A stretch of DNA of 64,000 nt from Hyphomicrobiales bacterium (GTDB lineage Bacteria; Pseudomonadota; Alphaproteobacteria; Rhizobiales; Phreatobacteraceae): positions 594,781-658,780 of the forward strand of contig JAFKKV010000009.1 of NCBI GenBank assembly GCA_017304475.1. The letters are read 5' to 3'. Below, piece after piece: positions 53,352-62,110 of the stretch; within the stretch, counting starts at the first letter, position 1, and every line of letters starts with the position of its first letter. Under the pieces are notes generated by a model that worked only from the letters and a program-made list of their open reading frames with translations, was not told the origin of the DNA and made no database searches. The position numbers and the translations under genes were made by a program.

Positions 53352-54464
53352 TCAGTAGACGACAACCGAGCGGATCGACTTGCCCTCATGCATGAGATCG
53401 AAGGCCGTATTGATCTCGTCGAGCGGCATGGTGTGGGTGATCAGGCTGTCGATGTCGATCTTGCCCTCCATGTACCAGTCGACGATCTTCGGCACGTCGG
53501 TGCGGCCGCGGGCGCCGCCGAAGGCCGAACCCTTCCAGACCCGGCCGGTGACCAGCTGGAACGGCCGAGTCGAGATTTCCGTGCCCGAAGGGGCCACGCC
53601 GATGATGATGCTCTCGCCCCAGCCGCGATGGCAGCATTCCAGCGCCTGGCGCATGGTGTGCACGCTGCCGATACATTCGAACGAGAAGTCGGCGCCGCCG
53701 CCGGTCAGGTCGACGATCGCCTGGACCACCTTGTCGCGGCCGACCTCGTCGGGATTGACGAAATGGGTCATGCCGAATTTCTCGGCCATGGCGCGCTTGC
53801 CCGGATTGAGGTCGACACCGATGATCTTGTCGGCGCCGACCATGCGGGCGCCCTGGATGACGTTGAGCCCGATGCCGCCGAGCCCGAACACCACGACATT
53901 GGCGCCCGGCCAGACCTTGGCCGTGTAGATCACCGCGCCGATGCCGGTGGTCACCCCGCAGCCGATATAGCAAATCTTGTCGAAGGGAGCGTCCTCGCGG
54001 ACCTTGGCGAGCGCGATCTCCGGCAGCACCGTGAAATTGGCGAAGGTCGAGCAGCCCATATAGTGGAACACCTCGCCGCCGTCGCAGGAGAAGCGGCTGG
54101 TATTGTCGGGCATCAGGCCCTGGCCCTGGGTGGCGCGGATCGAGGTGCAGAGGTTCGAGCGCTGCGACAGGCAGGTTTTGCACTGCCGGCATTCCGGCGT
54201 GTAGAGCGGGATGACGTGGTCGCCGACCTTCAGCGTGGTCACGCCGGCGCCGATCTCGCGCACGATGCCCGCCCCCTCATGGCCGAGAATGGCCGGGAAC
54301 TTGCCCTCGGAATCGAGCCCCGACAGGGTATAGGCATCGGTATGGCAGACGCCGGTGGCCATCACCTCGACCAGCACTTCGCCGGGCTTCGGGCCCTGGA
54401 TGTCGATGGTTTCGATGGTCAGGGGCTTGCCGGCTTCCCAGGCGACGGCGGCACGGGTTTTCAT
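53352..54464 (-). CDS. frmA: S-(hydroxymethyl)glutathione dehydrogenase / class III alcohol dehydrogenase
   Basis: Glutathione-dependent formaldehyde detoxification; also S-nitrosoglutathione reductase. The 370-residue product has the catalytic zinc ligands Cys40 (TGVCHTD), His62-Glu63 (GHEGAG) and a distal Cys in CIGCGV-type sequence (YIGCGVTTG), the structural zinc set Cys92-95-98-106 ([15 protein letters not shown]), and the Rossmann [24 protein letters not shown] is diagnostic for class III. No frmR-type regulator or S-formylglutathione hydrolase is adjacent. Gene name by family; species may use adhC. Confidence 0.96.
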   Translation of the reverse strand: MKTRAAVAWEAGKPLTIETIDIQGPKPGEVLVEVMATGVCHTDAYTLSGLDSEGKFPAILGHEGAGIVREIGAGVTTLKVGDHVIPLYTPECRQCKTCLSQRSNLCTSIRATQGQGLMPDNTSRFSCDGGEVFHYMGCSTFANFTVLPEIALAKVREDAPFDKICYIGCGVTTGIGAVIYTAKVWPGANVVVFGLGGIGLNVIQGARMVGADKIIGVDLNPGKRAMAEKFGMTHFVNPDEVGRDKVVQAIVDLTGGGADFSFECIGSVHTMRQALECCHRGWGESIIIGVAPSGTEISTRPFQLVTGRVWKGSAFGGARGRTDVPKIVDWYMEGKIDIDSLITHTMPLDEINTAFDLMHEGKSIRSVVVY

Positions 54465-54601
54465 CGAATGATCCTTTCACGGCGCTTGGGGCGGGGCGAA
54501 GGGCGAACGATAGGGCGTCCGCCCGCGCCGGGCTAGCTGGCCGCTGCTATCCCATGCCGGTCTTGACGATGTCTTGACGCGCAGCGCCCGCCCGCGGCGG
54601 A

Positions 54602-56185
54602 TCAGGCCGGCGGGTGATATTGGTAGAGCCAGGTCTCGGAGGCGACCTGGTCGCCGACCTTCAGGTAGCAGCGCATTTCGACGGGCTCGCTGCCCTCGAC
54701 CTTCAGGTCGAACTGGGTGCGCCAATGCCCCGGCACGTCGTCCGGCACGGCCTCGGTATATTTGTAATCGCCGAACGTACCGCGCGAGGCGGACAGGACT
54801 GGCTCCGGGATGAGGCCCTTGGGCAGGTTGACCAGCGGGCCGCCCTTGAACTCGACCAGGAACTTGCGCACGCCCGGCGGGCGCGGCTGGCCGGGCTGGC
54901 CGCCGCGGCCGAGCCGGGTGGCGACGACCCGGGCGAGCGGTGTCGGCGCCGGTTCATCGGCGAGCCAATGCAGCCGGTAGCGGTATTCGCGCGACGAGCC
55001 GGGTTCGGAGGCCTCCTCCGGCACCCACATGGCGACGATATTGTCGTGGATCTCGTCGTCGGTCGGCAATTCCACGATCTGGACCGCGCCGCGGCCCCAG
55101 TCGCCCAGCGGCTCGACCCAGGCCGAGGGCCGCTTCTCATATTTGACGCCATCCAGATAATGCAGGAATTCGCGGTCGCGCTGCAGCAGGCCGAAACCGC
55201 GCGGGCCGTGGTCGACGAAGCTCGAGGTCATGGTGCGCGGCGGATTGTTGAGCGGCCGCCAGATGCGCTCGCCGGCGCCGGTCCAGATCGCGAGGCCGTC
55301 GCTGTCATGCACCTCGGGGCGCCAGTCGATGGTGCGCGACGTCGTCGTCTCGGAATACCAGTACATCGAGGTCAGCGGGGCGACGCCGAGATGGGTGATG
55401 CGGGTCCGGAAATTCAGCGTCGCCTCGATATCCATGATGACGCCGGTGGTGCGCCGGCACTGGAACCGGTAGGCGCCGGTCAGGGACGGGCCGTCGAGCA
55501 GCGCATAGAGGGTGACAGGATCGGTCTCCTTCTCGGCCGTCTCGATCCAGAAGGCGACGAAGTCGGGAAATTCCTCCGGCCCCGGGCCCTGGCCGGGCGA
55601 CAATGCGATGCCGCGGGCCGACAGGCCGACCTGGCCGAGCTCCCCGACGGCGCGGAAATAGGAGGCGCCGAGCCAGGTCGCCCAGGGCTCCTCCGTGCGC
55701 CAGTCGCGCGATCGCGCCTCCTGCAGCCACAGGCCGGCAAAGGCCGAAGGCTCGGCCGGAAGCTTGGCCGCCGGATGGTCCGGCTGAATGGTGAAATAGC
55801 TGTTGTCGTAGATGATCTCGCGCGCCTGGCCGCCGGCGAGAGCATGCATGCGCACGGTCTTGGCGAAATACTGGCCGACATGCTGGAAGGTCACGGGATA
55901 GGCGCCCGGTCCGGCGCCGAACAGCGCGAAATCCTTGTTGAAGCGCAGCTTGCCGTGATTGTCGTAGTCGATGCGGGCGACGATCTCGGGGTTCGGCCGG
56001 GGCGGCGCGACATAGGCCTTGCCGGCCCGCTCCCGCGCCATGGCCTTCAGGCTCTCATAGGAGAAAGCCCGCGCCGGGCCGAATTTCAGGGCGGTCGCGG
56101 CGCGCGCCTCGCCGGTCAGGACCGGCGCCATGCCGGCGGCGGCGGCAAGGCTCAGGAGGTTACGGCGGGACAGCGTCTGGACCAT
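54602..56185 (-). CDS. Periplasmic glucan biosynthesis protein OpgG/OpgD
   Basis: Exported protein needed for osmoregulated periplasmic glucan synthesis. The 527-residue product has a twin-arginine signal (SRRNLLSLAAAAG, residues 7-19), pointing to OpgD, which is Tat-exported, rather than Sec-dependent OpgG. Conserved blocks are FSYESLKAMARERAGKAY, YDNSYFTIQP, YWYSETTTSR, WRPEVHDSDGLAIW, VDHGPRGFGLLQRDR and WVEPLGDWGRGAVQIVELPT. No opgH glucosyltransferase is in the window. The start 56185 is set by the signal peptide. It is divergent from asd across a 372-bp gap. Confidence 0.93.
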   Translation of the reverse strand: MVQTLSRRNLLSLAAAAGMAPVLTGEARAATALKFGPARAFSYESLKAMARERAGKAYVAPPRPNPEIVARIDYDNHGKLRFNKDFALFGAGPGAYPVTFQHVGQYFAKTVRMHALAGGQAREIIYDNSYFTIQPDHPAAKLPAEPSAFAGLWLQEARSRDWRTEEPWATWLGASYFRAVGELGQVGLSARGIALSPGQGPGPEEFPDFVAFWIETAEKETDPVTLYALLDGPSLTGAYRFQCRRTTGVIMDIEATLNFRTRITHLGVAPLTSMYWYSETTTSRTIDWRPEVHDSDGLAIWTGAGERIWRPLNNPPRTMTSSFVDHGPRGFGLLQRDREFLHYLDGVKYEKRPSAWVEPLGDWGRGAVQIVELPTDDEIHDNIVAMWVPEEASEPGSSREYRYRLHWLADEPAPTPLARVVATRLGRGGQPGQPRPPGVRKFLVEFKGGPLVNLPKGLIPEPVLSASRGTFGDYKYTEAVPDDVPGHWRTQFDLKVEGSEPVEMRCYLKVGDQVASETWLYQYHPPA

Positions 56186-56557
56186 GGGTTCACTCGGGCA
56201 TTCGACATGTAAAGGCACGGCCGGCGGGCCGCCGCGCCGTGATGATACGGGTTTTCCGGCGAAACTGGGGCGCCCTTGACGAAAAGCCAAGGCCGGACGG
56301 CGTCATTCGCATTGACTTTTTACGATGCGTGATGTTCTTCCTAGCCTTCACGGCACTTCCGCCGAGGACCCTCTCCGTCAATGGCTTTCGCTGCAACCAC
56401 GAAAAGCACGAAAACCACGCCGGCCGCCAAAAGCGGCACGGCAGGCTGACGCTTAGTCCTCGCTTCCGGGTGCTCCCCCGACGGGGGAGATGGGCACCAC
56501 GGCACCCGAAAAGGGTTCCGATCCCGGGGGAGAGTTGAAACTCAAGGGCTTGAAATC
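56186..56557. other. Intergenic region between opgG/D and asd
   Basis: No supported gene. A short direct repeat ACCACGAAAAGCACGAAAACCACG near 56396-56419 (given here in prose: three ACGAAAA/ACCACG units) and a GC-rich hairpin at 56469-56498 are the only structures seen. Confidence 0.5.
56469..56498. repeat. Hairpin in the asd leader
   Basis: Inner stem CTCCCCC-GAC-GGGGGAG (56473-56489) enclosed by GGTGC/GCACC. It is 60 bp before the asd start. The inner part resembles the CTCTCCCC-GCC-GGGGAGAG palindrome at the right edge of the window, so it may be a degenerate copy of a dispersed repeat. Confidence 0.4.
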
Positions 56558-57595
56558 ATGGGTTACAAGGTCGCCGTCGTCGGTGCCACGGGCAATGTGG
56601 GCCGCGAAATGCTTGCCATCCTGGAAGAGCGCGGGTTCCCGGTCAGCGAAGTCGTGCCGCTCGCCTCGCGCCGCTCGATGGGCCAGGAAGTGTCCTTCGG
56701 CGACAAGACGCTGAAGGTCCGGGCGCTGGAGAATTACGACTTTTCCGACACCGACATCTGCCTGATGTCGGCGGGCGGCGCGGTGTCGAAGGAATGGTCG
56801 CCGAAGATCGGCAATCAGGGCTGCGTGGTGATCGATAATTCCTCGGCCTTCCGCTACGATTCCGACGTGCCGCTGATCGTTCCAGAAGTGAATGCCGATG
56901 CCATCACCGGCTTTTCTAAGCGCAACATCATCGCCAATCCGAATTGCTCGACGGCGCAGCTGGTCGTTGCGCTGAAGCCGCTGCATGACCGCTTCGGCAT
57001 CAAGCGCGTGGTGGTCTCGACCTATCAGTCGGTGTCGGGTGCCGGCAAGGACGGCATGGACGAGCTCGACCGCCAGACCAAGAGCCTCTACTCGCTCAAG
57101 GAGCCGGAGACGAAGAAGTTTCCGAAGCGCATCGCTTTCAACGTGATCCCCCATATCGACGTGTTCATGGAAGACGGGTTCACCAAGGAAGAATGGAAGA
57201 TGACGGTCGAGACCAAGAAGATCCTCGACCCGAAGATCAAGCTGACCGCGACCTGCGTGCGCGTGCCGGTGTTCATCGCCCATTCCGAGGCGGTCAATAT
57301 CGAGTGCGAGCAGCCGATCCGGGCCGAGGAAGCACGCGAGATCCTGCGCGCGGCGCCCGGCATCCTGGTCATCGACAAGCAGGAGCCGGGTGGCTATGCC
57401 ACGCCGCTCGATGCCGCCGGCGAGGACGCGACCTATATTTCGCGCATTCGCGAGGATGCGACCGTCGAGAACGGCCTCGCCTTCTGGTGCGTCTCGGACA
57501 ATCTGCGCAAGGGCGCGGCCTTGAACGCGGTGCAGATCGCCGAGGTGCTGATCAACCGCAAGCTGATCCAGCCGAAGGCCAAAGCGGCAGCCTGA
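56558..57595 (+). CDS. asd: Aspartate-semialdehyde dehydrogenase
   Basis: Reduces L-aspartyl-4-phosphate to aspartate semialdehyde, feeding lysine, threonine and methionine synthesis. The 345-residue product has the nucleotide motif GATGNVGREM (residues 9-18), catalytic Cys130 in NPNCSTAQLV, STYQSVSGAG, and the substrate-binding ATCVRVPVFIAHSEAV. It lies 1.4 kb from lysA, which uses the same pathway. A modest terminator follows. ATG 56558 begins MGYKVAVVGATG, the family start. Confidence 0.96.
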   Translation: MGYKVAVVGATGNVGREMLAILEERGFPVSEVVPLASRRSMGQEVSFGDKTLKVRALENYDFSDTDICLMSAGGAVSKEWSPKIGNQGCVVIDNSSAFRYDSDVPLIVPEVNADAITGFSKRNIIANPNCSTAQLVVALKPLHDRFGIKRVVVSTYQSVSGAGKDGMDELDRQTKSLYSLKEPETKKFPKRIAFNVIPHIDVFMEDGFTKEEWKMTVETKKILDPKIKLTATCVRVPVFIAHSEAVNIECEQPIRAEEAREILRAAPGILVIDKQEPGGYATPLDAAGEDATYISRIREDATVENGLAFWCVSDNLRKGAALNAVQIAEVLINRKLIQPKAKAAA

Positions 57596-57627
57596 TAGCG
57601 CCTGCTTGCCCCTGACGTCTTGTTGCG

Positions 57628-57659
57628 AACGGCGGGCCCAGAGCCCGCCGTTTCTGTTT
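57628..57659 (+). terminator. Terminator after asd
   Basis: A 10-bp stem AACGGCGGGC/GCCCGCCGTT (57628-57637 with 57643-57652), 5-nt loop, followed by TCTGTTT. The T-tract is short, so efficiency is uncertain. Confidence 0.7.
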
Positions 57660-57670
57660 GGGAGGCCGCC

Positions 57671-57970
57671 ATGGCCCGCTGGATAGCGCTGTTCGACGAC
57701 AATTCAGAGGCCGCCTGGGTGCGGCGGGACCACGACCAGGATCACTTCGCCTATCTCGACGCCCACAAGGACAGGATCCTGATCGGCGGCGGCCTGAGGC
57801 CGGCGCCCGGCCAGTGGTTCGAAGGCGGGCTGTGGGTGATGGAGGTGGACAGCCGCGAGGAGGCCGTCCGCCTCGTCGAGGACGACCCCTATTTCGTTCA
57901 TGGCCTGCGCCGGAATTACCGGCTGGCGCTGTGGGGCAAAGCGCCCTGTTACGGCGCCGTCACGCTCTGA
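57671..57970 (+). CDS. YciI family protein
   Basis: A 99-residue ferredoxin-like alpha/beta protein. RRDHDQDHFAYLDAHKDRILIGGGL and VMEVDSREEAVRLVEDDPYF are typical YciI blocks, with a conserved His/Asp pair of proposed catalytic role. GGAGG precedes the ATG. It follows asd after the terminator and faces the carbonic anhydrase gene, 4 bp apart. Substrate unknown. Confidence 0.88.
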   Translation: MARWIALFDDNSEAAWVRRDHDQDHFAYLDAHKDRILIGGGLRPAPGQWFEGGLWVMEVDSREEAVRLVEDDPYFVHGLRRNYRLALWGKAPCYGAVTL

Positions 57971-57974
57971 ACCG

Positions 57975-58646
57975 TCAGGCCGGCGCGTCGCAGCTGAACA
58001 CCTTGCCGGGCCGGTCGAGCGCGGGCGAGAAGATGCCGGTCGCCTCGTCGAGCACGCTCAGCACGCCGGTGGCGACGCCGAAAAAGGCGCCGTGCAGTTT
58101 CAGCTTGCCGCGCTCCTCGAGAATGCGCACGCAGGGAAAGGTCCGCAGGTTCTTCAGCGAGGTCGCGACGGAAGCGTGCTCGAGCCTGGTCAGGTAGTCG
58201 GTCATGGACGAGGCGCCGCGCGGGCCGGCCTCCTCGATCGCCGGTGCGATCATGCCCATCCACTTGCCGATGAAGTCGCCCGGCGACAGCGGTTCGCTAT
58301 CTTCGCTGACGGCTGCCCGGATGCCGCCGCAGCGGCCGTGGCCGAGCACCACGATGTCGGAGACGCGCAAGGCCATGACCGCGAATTCGAGCGCGGAGGA
58401 TGTGCCGTGATAGTTTTCGTCCGGCGCGTAGGGCGGCACCAGATTGGCGACGTTGCGCACGACGAAGAGTTCGCCGGGGCCGACATCGAAGATGACCTCG
58501 GGCGAGACGCGGCTGTCGCAGCAGCCGATGACCATGGTCTTCGGGCGCTGGCCTTCCTTTTCGAGCTGTTCGTAACGCTCGGATTCACGCGGGAAACGGC
58601 CGTCGAGAAAGGACGCGTAGCCGTCGATCAGGCGGGTTGGCAGCAT
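57975..58646 (-). CDS. Beta-class carbonic anhydrase
   Basis: Interconverts CO2 and bicarbonate for carboxylases and pH control. The 223-residue product has the zinc ligands C42-x-D44-S-R46 and H103-x-x-C106 (GHGRCGG) of beta-class enzymes, VRNVANLVPPY, and the dimer-interface ALEFAVMAL. Length and motifs fit the plant-type clade. No cyanate or SulP genes are adjacent. It is transcribed towards YciI. Confidence 0.94.
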   Translation of the reverse strand: MLPTRLIDGYASFLDGRFPRESERYEQLEKEGQRPKTMVIGCCDSRVSPEVIFDVGPGELFVVRNVANLVPPYAPDENYHGTSSALEFAVMALRVSDIVVLGHGRCGGIRAAVSEDSEPLSPGDFIGKWMGMIAPAIEEAGPRGASSMTDYLTRLEHASVATSLKNLRTFPCVRILEERGKLKLHGAFFGVATGVLSVLDEATGIFSPALDRPGKVFSCDAPA

Positions 58647-58732
58647 GGGACACCTCGCGAACGCAGAACGGCTCCGTTCAACGCTTTCGCGGCCGCCGGG
58701 TCAATCCGTCGTTCGGCACTGCAATATCGGAA

Positions 58733-59998
58733 TCAGAGCCAGCCCGGCACGCGGTCGAGCGCGATGACCTGGTCGACGTCGACGCGCGGCCGGACGACGG
58801 CCCAGTCGGCGCCCTTGACCAGCACCTCGGGCGACAAGGCGCGGGTGTTGTAGGTGCCGGCCTGGACGGCGCCATAGGCGCCCGCCGACATGATCGCCAC
58901 GAGGTCGCCGGCCTTGACCGCCGGCAGCTTGCGGCCGAGCGCCATATAGTCGCCGGTCTCGCAGATCGGCCCGACCACATCGACCTTCGGGCGCGGCGCG
59001 CCCGGTCCCGGTTCGATCACCGGCTTGATCTCGTGATAGGCTTCGTAAAGCGTCGGGCGGATCAGGTCGTTCATGGCGGCGTCGATCACCACGAAAGTGC
59101 GGCCCTCGCCTTCCTTCACATAGATGACGCGGGCGACCAGGATGCCGGCATTGCCGACGATCATCCGGCCCGGCTCGAAAATCACCTTCGCGCCGATCGT
59201 CGCGGTGTGGCGCTTGACCACCTCGGCATAATGGGCGGGATCGGGCGGCGGCTCGTTGTCGTCCTTGTAGGGAATGCCGAGGCCGCCGCCGACATCGACA
59301 TGGTCGATGCGATGGCCGTCGGCGCGCAGCGTGCGGACGAAGTCGGTGAGCAAAGCGAAGGCGTCGTTGAACGGCGCGAGATCGGTGATCTGCGAGCCGA
59401 TATGCATGTCGACGCCGGCGATCTTGATGCCCGGCAGCCTGGCCGAGCGGGCATAGACCTCGCGCGCGGTCGAGATCGGGATGCCGAACTTGTTCTCGCT
59501 CTTGCCGGTCGAGATCTTGGCATGGGTCCGGGCATCGACGTCCGGATTGACCCGGAACGAGATATGGGCAGTCATGCCCAGCGCGCTCGCCACCTCGGAC
59601 AGCTGGACGACCTCGGGCTCGCTCTCGACATTGATGCAGAAGACGCCGGCTTCCAGCGCGGCGCGGTGCTCCGCACGGGTCTTGCCGACACCGGAGAACA
59701 TGATCCGCTCACCCGGCACGCCGGCTTCGAGCGCCCGCTTCAATTCGCCGCCGGAGACCACGTCCATGCCGGCGCCGAGCTGGGCGAGCGTCTTGATCAC
59801 GGCCTGGTTCGAATTGGCCTTCATGGCGTAGCAGACGAGCGAGTCGAGCCCGGCAAAGGCCTCGGTGAACACCCGGTAGTGGCGTTCGAGCGTCGCGGTC
59901 GCATAGCAATAGAACGGCGTGCCCACCTCGTCGGCGAGTCGGTCGAGCGCGACATCCTCGGCGTGCATGACGCCGTTGCGATAGGCAAAATGGTGCAT
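58733..59998 (-). CDS. lysA: Diaminopimelate decarboxylase
   Basis: Final step of lysine synthesis, PLP-dependent. The 421-residue product has the PLP lysine Lys60 in CYAMKANSN, the Gly-rich phosphate loop in HVDVGGGLGIPY, GRMIVGNAGILV, and the C-terminal cofactor-binding block ICETGDYMALGRKLP, with Cys from the partner subunit. The LptM-like lipoprotein gene precedes it by 3 bp, an arrangement common in alphaproteobacteria, where argH usually comes first. Confidence 0.97.
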   Translation of the reverse strand: MHHFAYRNGVMHAEDVALDRLADEVGTPFYCYATATLERHYRVFTEAFAGLDSLVCYAMKANSNQAVIKTLAQLGAGMDVVSGGELKRALEAGVPGERIMFSGVGKTRAEHRAALEAGVFCINVESEPEVVQLSEVASALGMTAHISFRVNPDVDARTHAKISTGKSENKFGIPISTAREVYARSARLPGIKIAGVDMHIGSQITDLAPFNDAFALLTDFVRTLRADGHRIDHVDVGGGLGIPYKDDNEPPPDPAHYAEVVKRHTATIGAKVIFEPGRMIVGNAGILVARVIYVKEGEGRTFVVIDAAMNDLIRPTLYEAYHEIKPVIEPGPGAPRPKVDVVGPICETGDYMALGRKLPAVKAGDLVAIMSAGAYGAVQAGTYNTRALSPEVLVKGADWAVVRPRVDVDQVIALDRVPGWL

Positions 59999-60001
59999 GG
60001 C

Positions 60002-60307
60002 TTACAGCAGCGGATCGAGGACGAAGCGGCCCGACGGCATCAGCGGCGTCCGGCCGACCGGCCGGTTGGGGTCATAGTCGCGCCGGGCGGGGCCGGTGAT
60101 CTGGCCGCCTGGCTGGCGTTGCGGCGGATTGGCGGGATCGCTCGCCGTGTCGGTGCGCGGCGGCAGATTGGGCGGCGTCGGGCCGCCGATCGGCGAGGGC
60201 GTCGGGCCCGGCAGCTCGAGATTGCCGCGACGGCCGCAGGCGCCGAGCGCTAGCGCACTCGAAACGACCAGGACGAGGGCGGTACGGCGGGACGGAAAAG
60301 CGGTCAA
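60002..60307 (-). CDS. Small lipoprotein, LptM-like
   Basis: A roughly 101-residue lipoprotein. The lipobox LGAC lies at the end of a hydrophobic signal (LVLVVSSALALGAC) and is followed by GRRGNLELPG, the motif of LptM/YifL, the partner that helps oxidative maturation of the LptD-LptE translocon. A long Pro-rich tail follows. The TTG at 60307 is chosen: GAGAGG precedes it; ATG 60352 would add 15 residues. It is 3 bp upstream of lysA and 68 bp after rsmB. Confidence 0.78.
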   Translation of the reverse strand: MTAFPSRRTALVLVVSSALALGACGRRGNLELPGPTPSPIGGPTPPNLPPRTDTASDPANPPQRQPGGQITGPARRDYDPNRPVGRTPLMPSGRFVLDPLL

Positions 60308-60375
60308 TGCATGGCCTCTCGGGGACGAAGCGGGCGCACCATAACGGATCATCCCGCGGATCGCGAGAGGGTCCG

Positions 60376-61704
60376 TCACCGCCGGATGAGCCTGGCGGCG
60401 AAGAAGCCGTCGAGGCCGGCAAGCGAGTCGTCCCGGTTGCTCCAGGCGGACGGCAAGGTGCGCAACATGCCGGCGGCATCGATGAAGGGCGCAAGGCCCG
60501 CAAACTCGCCCGGGTCGATCGGGTCGAGGGTGAGGCGCGGCTCGCGCGCGAGCAGCGCCGCGATCTGCTGCTCGCCCTCTTCTGGTTCGAGGGAACAGGT
60601 GCAATAGACCGCCCGGCCGCCCGGCCGGAGCAGCCCGGCAACCTGGTCGAGAAGGCGGGCCTGCATGCGGCCGAGGCCTTCGACATCGGCCGGGGATTTC
60701 AGATGCATCACATCGGGATGGCCGCGCGCCGTGCCGGTGGCGGTGCAGGGCGCATCGAGAAGCAATGCGTCGTAGCTGCCGGTCAGTTCGAGCGCGTCGG
60801 CGGTGGTGACGGTCACGGTGAGGCCGAGGCGCTGCATGTTCTGGCCGAGCCGCTCCAGGCGCCGGGCCGACCGGTCAACGGCGGTGACGGTGGCGCCGGC
60901 CACCGCGAGCTGGGCGGTCTTGCCACCGGGCGCGGCGCAGAGATCGGCCACCGCGAGCCCCCTGATATCGCCGAGCAGGCGGGCGGGCAGGGCCGCGGCG
61001 GCATCCTGGACCCACCAGGCGCCTTCGTCGAAACCGGCGAGCTCGGGCACCGGGCCGGCGCCGCTCAGGCGGACCGAGCCTGTCGGGGTGACATGGCCGC
61101 CGAGCCGGGCGGCCCAGGCCTCCGGGTCGGCCTTGACGGTCAGGTCGAGCGGCGGCTCGATCGACAGGATCCGCGCGATGGCGCGCGTCTCGGCCTCGCC
61201 ATAGGTGGCCGTCCAGCGCTCGCGCAGCCAGGGGGCGAGGTCATCCAGCGGATCGAGCTCGCTGAGGATCAGCTCCTTGTCGCGGGCTATGCCGCGCAGC
61301 ACCGCATTGGTCAGGCCGACAAAGCCCTTGGCCTTGCGGTCGGCCTCGACCAGCCGGACGGCGACGTCGACGGCGGCATAGTCGGGCACGTCGAGAAACA
61401 GGATCTGGCAGGCGCCGGCGACGAGCACGGTGTGCAGCCGGGGCAGGCCGTCGGGCAGGCCCTTGGCCAGCCGGCCGCGCAGCACCCGGTCGATCGAGCC
61501 GAGCCGGCGCAGCGCGGTCGCGGCGATCTTGCGGGCGAGCGCCCGGTCGGCGGCATCCAGGTCGGTCGGCTCGTCGAGCGCCTCGTCGAGCGGACGGGCG
61601 CGCAGGAGAACGGCCTCGATCAGCTCGCAGGCACGCCTGCGGCTGGCCAGGCCAGGAGGAGGGGCCGGCTTCCTGGCCGCCGGTCGGAACGAACGCTTGG
61701 TCAT
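60376..61704 (-). CDS. rsmB: 16S rRNA (cytosine-C5) methyltransferase, RsmB family
   Basis: Methylates a 16S rRNA cytosine (position 967 in E. coli). The 442-residue product has an N-terminal NusB-like RNA-binding domain (about 20-145), then the Rossmann methyltransferase domain with SAM motif DLCAAPGGKTAQLA (254-267). The two characteristic cysteines are Cys320 in DAPCTATGT and Cys370 in YCTCSLEPEE, the latter the catalytic nucleophile. Normal length. It begins the rsmB-lptM-lysA strand run. Confidence 0.94.
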   Translation of the reverse strand: MTKRSFRPAARKPAPPPGLASRRRACELIEAVLLRARPLDEALDEPTDLDAADRALARKIAATALRRLGSIDRVLRGRLAKGLPDGLPRLHTVLVAGACQILFLDVPDYAAVDVAVRLVEADRKAKGFVGLTNAVLRGIARDKELILSELDPLDDLAPWLRERWTATYGEAETRAIARILSIEPPLDLTVKADPEAWAARLGGHVTPTGSVRLSGAGPVPELAGFDEGAWWVQDAAAALPARLLGDIRGLAVADLCAAPGGKTAQLAVAGATVTAVDRSARRLERLGQNMQRLGLTVTVTTADALELTGSYDALLLDAPCTATGTARGHPDVMHLKSPADVEGLGRMQARLLDQVAGLLRPGGRAVYCTCSLEPEEGEQQIAALLAREPRLTLDPIDPGEFAGLAPFIDAAGMLRTLPSAWSNRDDSLAGLDGFFAARLIRR

Positions 61705-62110
61705 GCCGCGGGTTTAGGCGGCCCGCCGCCTGGCGGCAAGGGTGGAGGTTCCGGTCATCGGTCCGGCGGCGTCGACCGGCTTCGCACCGGTAGGTAGCGT
61801 ATTTGCTAGAGATACACTTGCGTGTTTCAAGTTGTTTCTCGGTAATACGATACTGTTGCGCGAAGCGGCCGTCGGCCAACCACCTGGCGGATATGCCGGG
61901 CCTGCCGCGCCAAACCCAGCATCGGCCTACGGTTGCGACCTGCGATGTCTGATGATTTCGGTATATAAGTATATACACTTAGTATGTTGTCGACAAATAT
62001 AAACCCGACCCGGTCGCCCGCGGTTATTCAAATTTAACCATGCATTTACAGTGAATCTCTATTCAAGGCGAATTCACCGGTGTCCCGGCGCCAAGAAGGA
62101 TACATCTCGA
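61705..62110. other. Divergent intergenic region between rsmB and the chemoreceptor gene
   Basis: 406 bp without a supported gene. Two AT-rich pockets stand out (about 61795-61855 and 61955-62045). The second contains the palindrome GTATATAAGTATATAC at 61961-61976, about 135 bp before the chemoreceptor start. No confident -35/-10 pair was assigned. Confidence 0.5.
61961..61976. promoter_or_regulatory. 16-bp AT-rich palindrome upstream of the chemoreceptor gene
   Basis: GTATATA-AG-TATATAC, perfect 7-bp arms. In a GC-rich genome this may be an operator or part of a promoter. Similar TAAGTATATA occurs at about 3680 in the SDR/porin gap. Confidence 0.3.

Noticed and set aside
61742..62002. 86-codon open frame upstream of the chemoreceptor
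   Set aside because: No family, no ribosome site, and it spans the AT-rich promoter-like region with a palindrome.
62020..62045. Possible CtrA box near TTTAACC before the chemoreceptor gene
   Set aside because: A TTAAC half-site is present but the base at the N7 spacing gives GTTA rather than TTAA, so the geometry does not fit.
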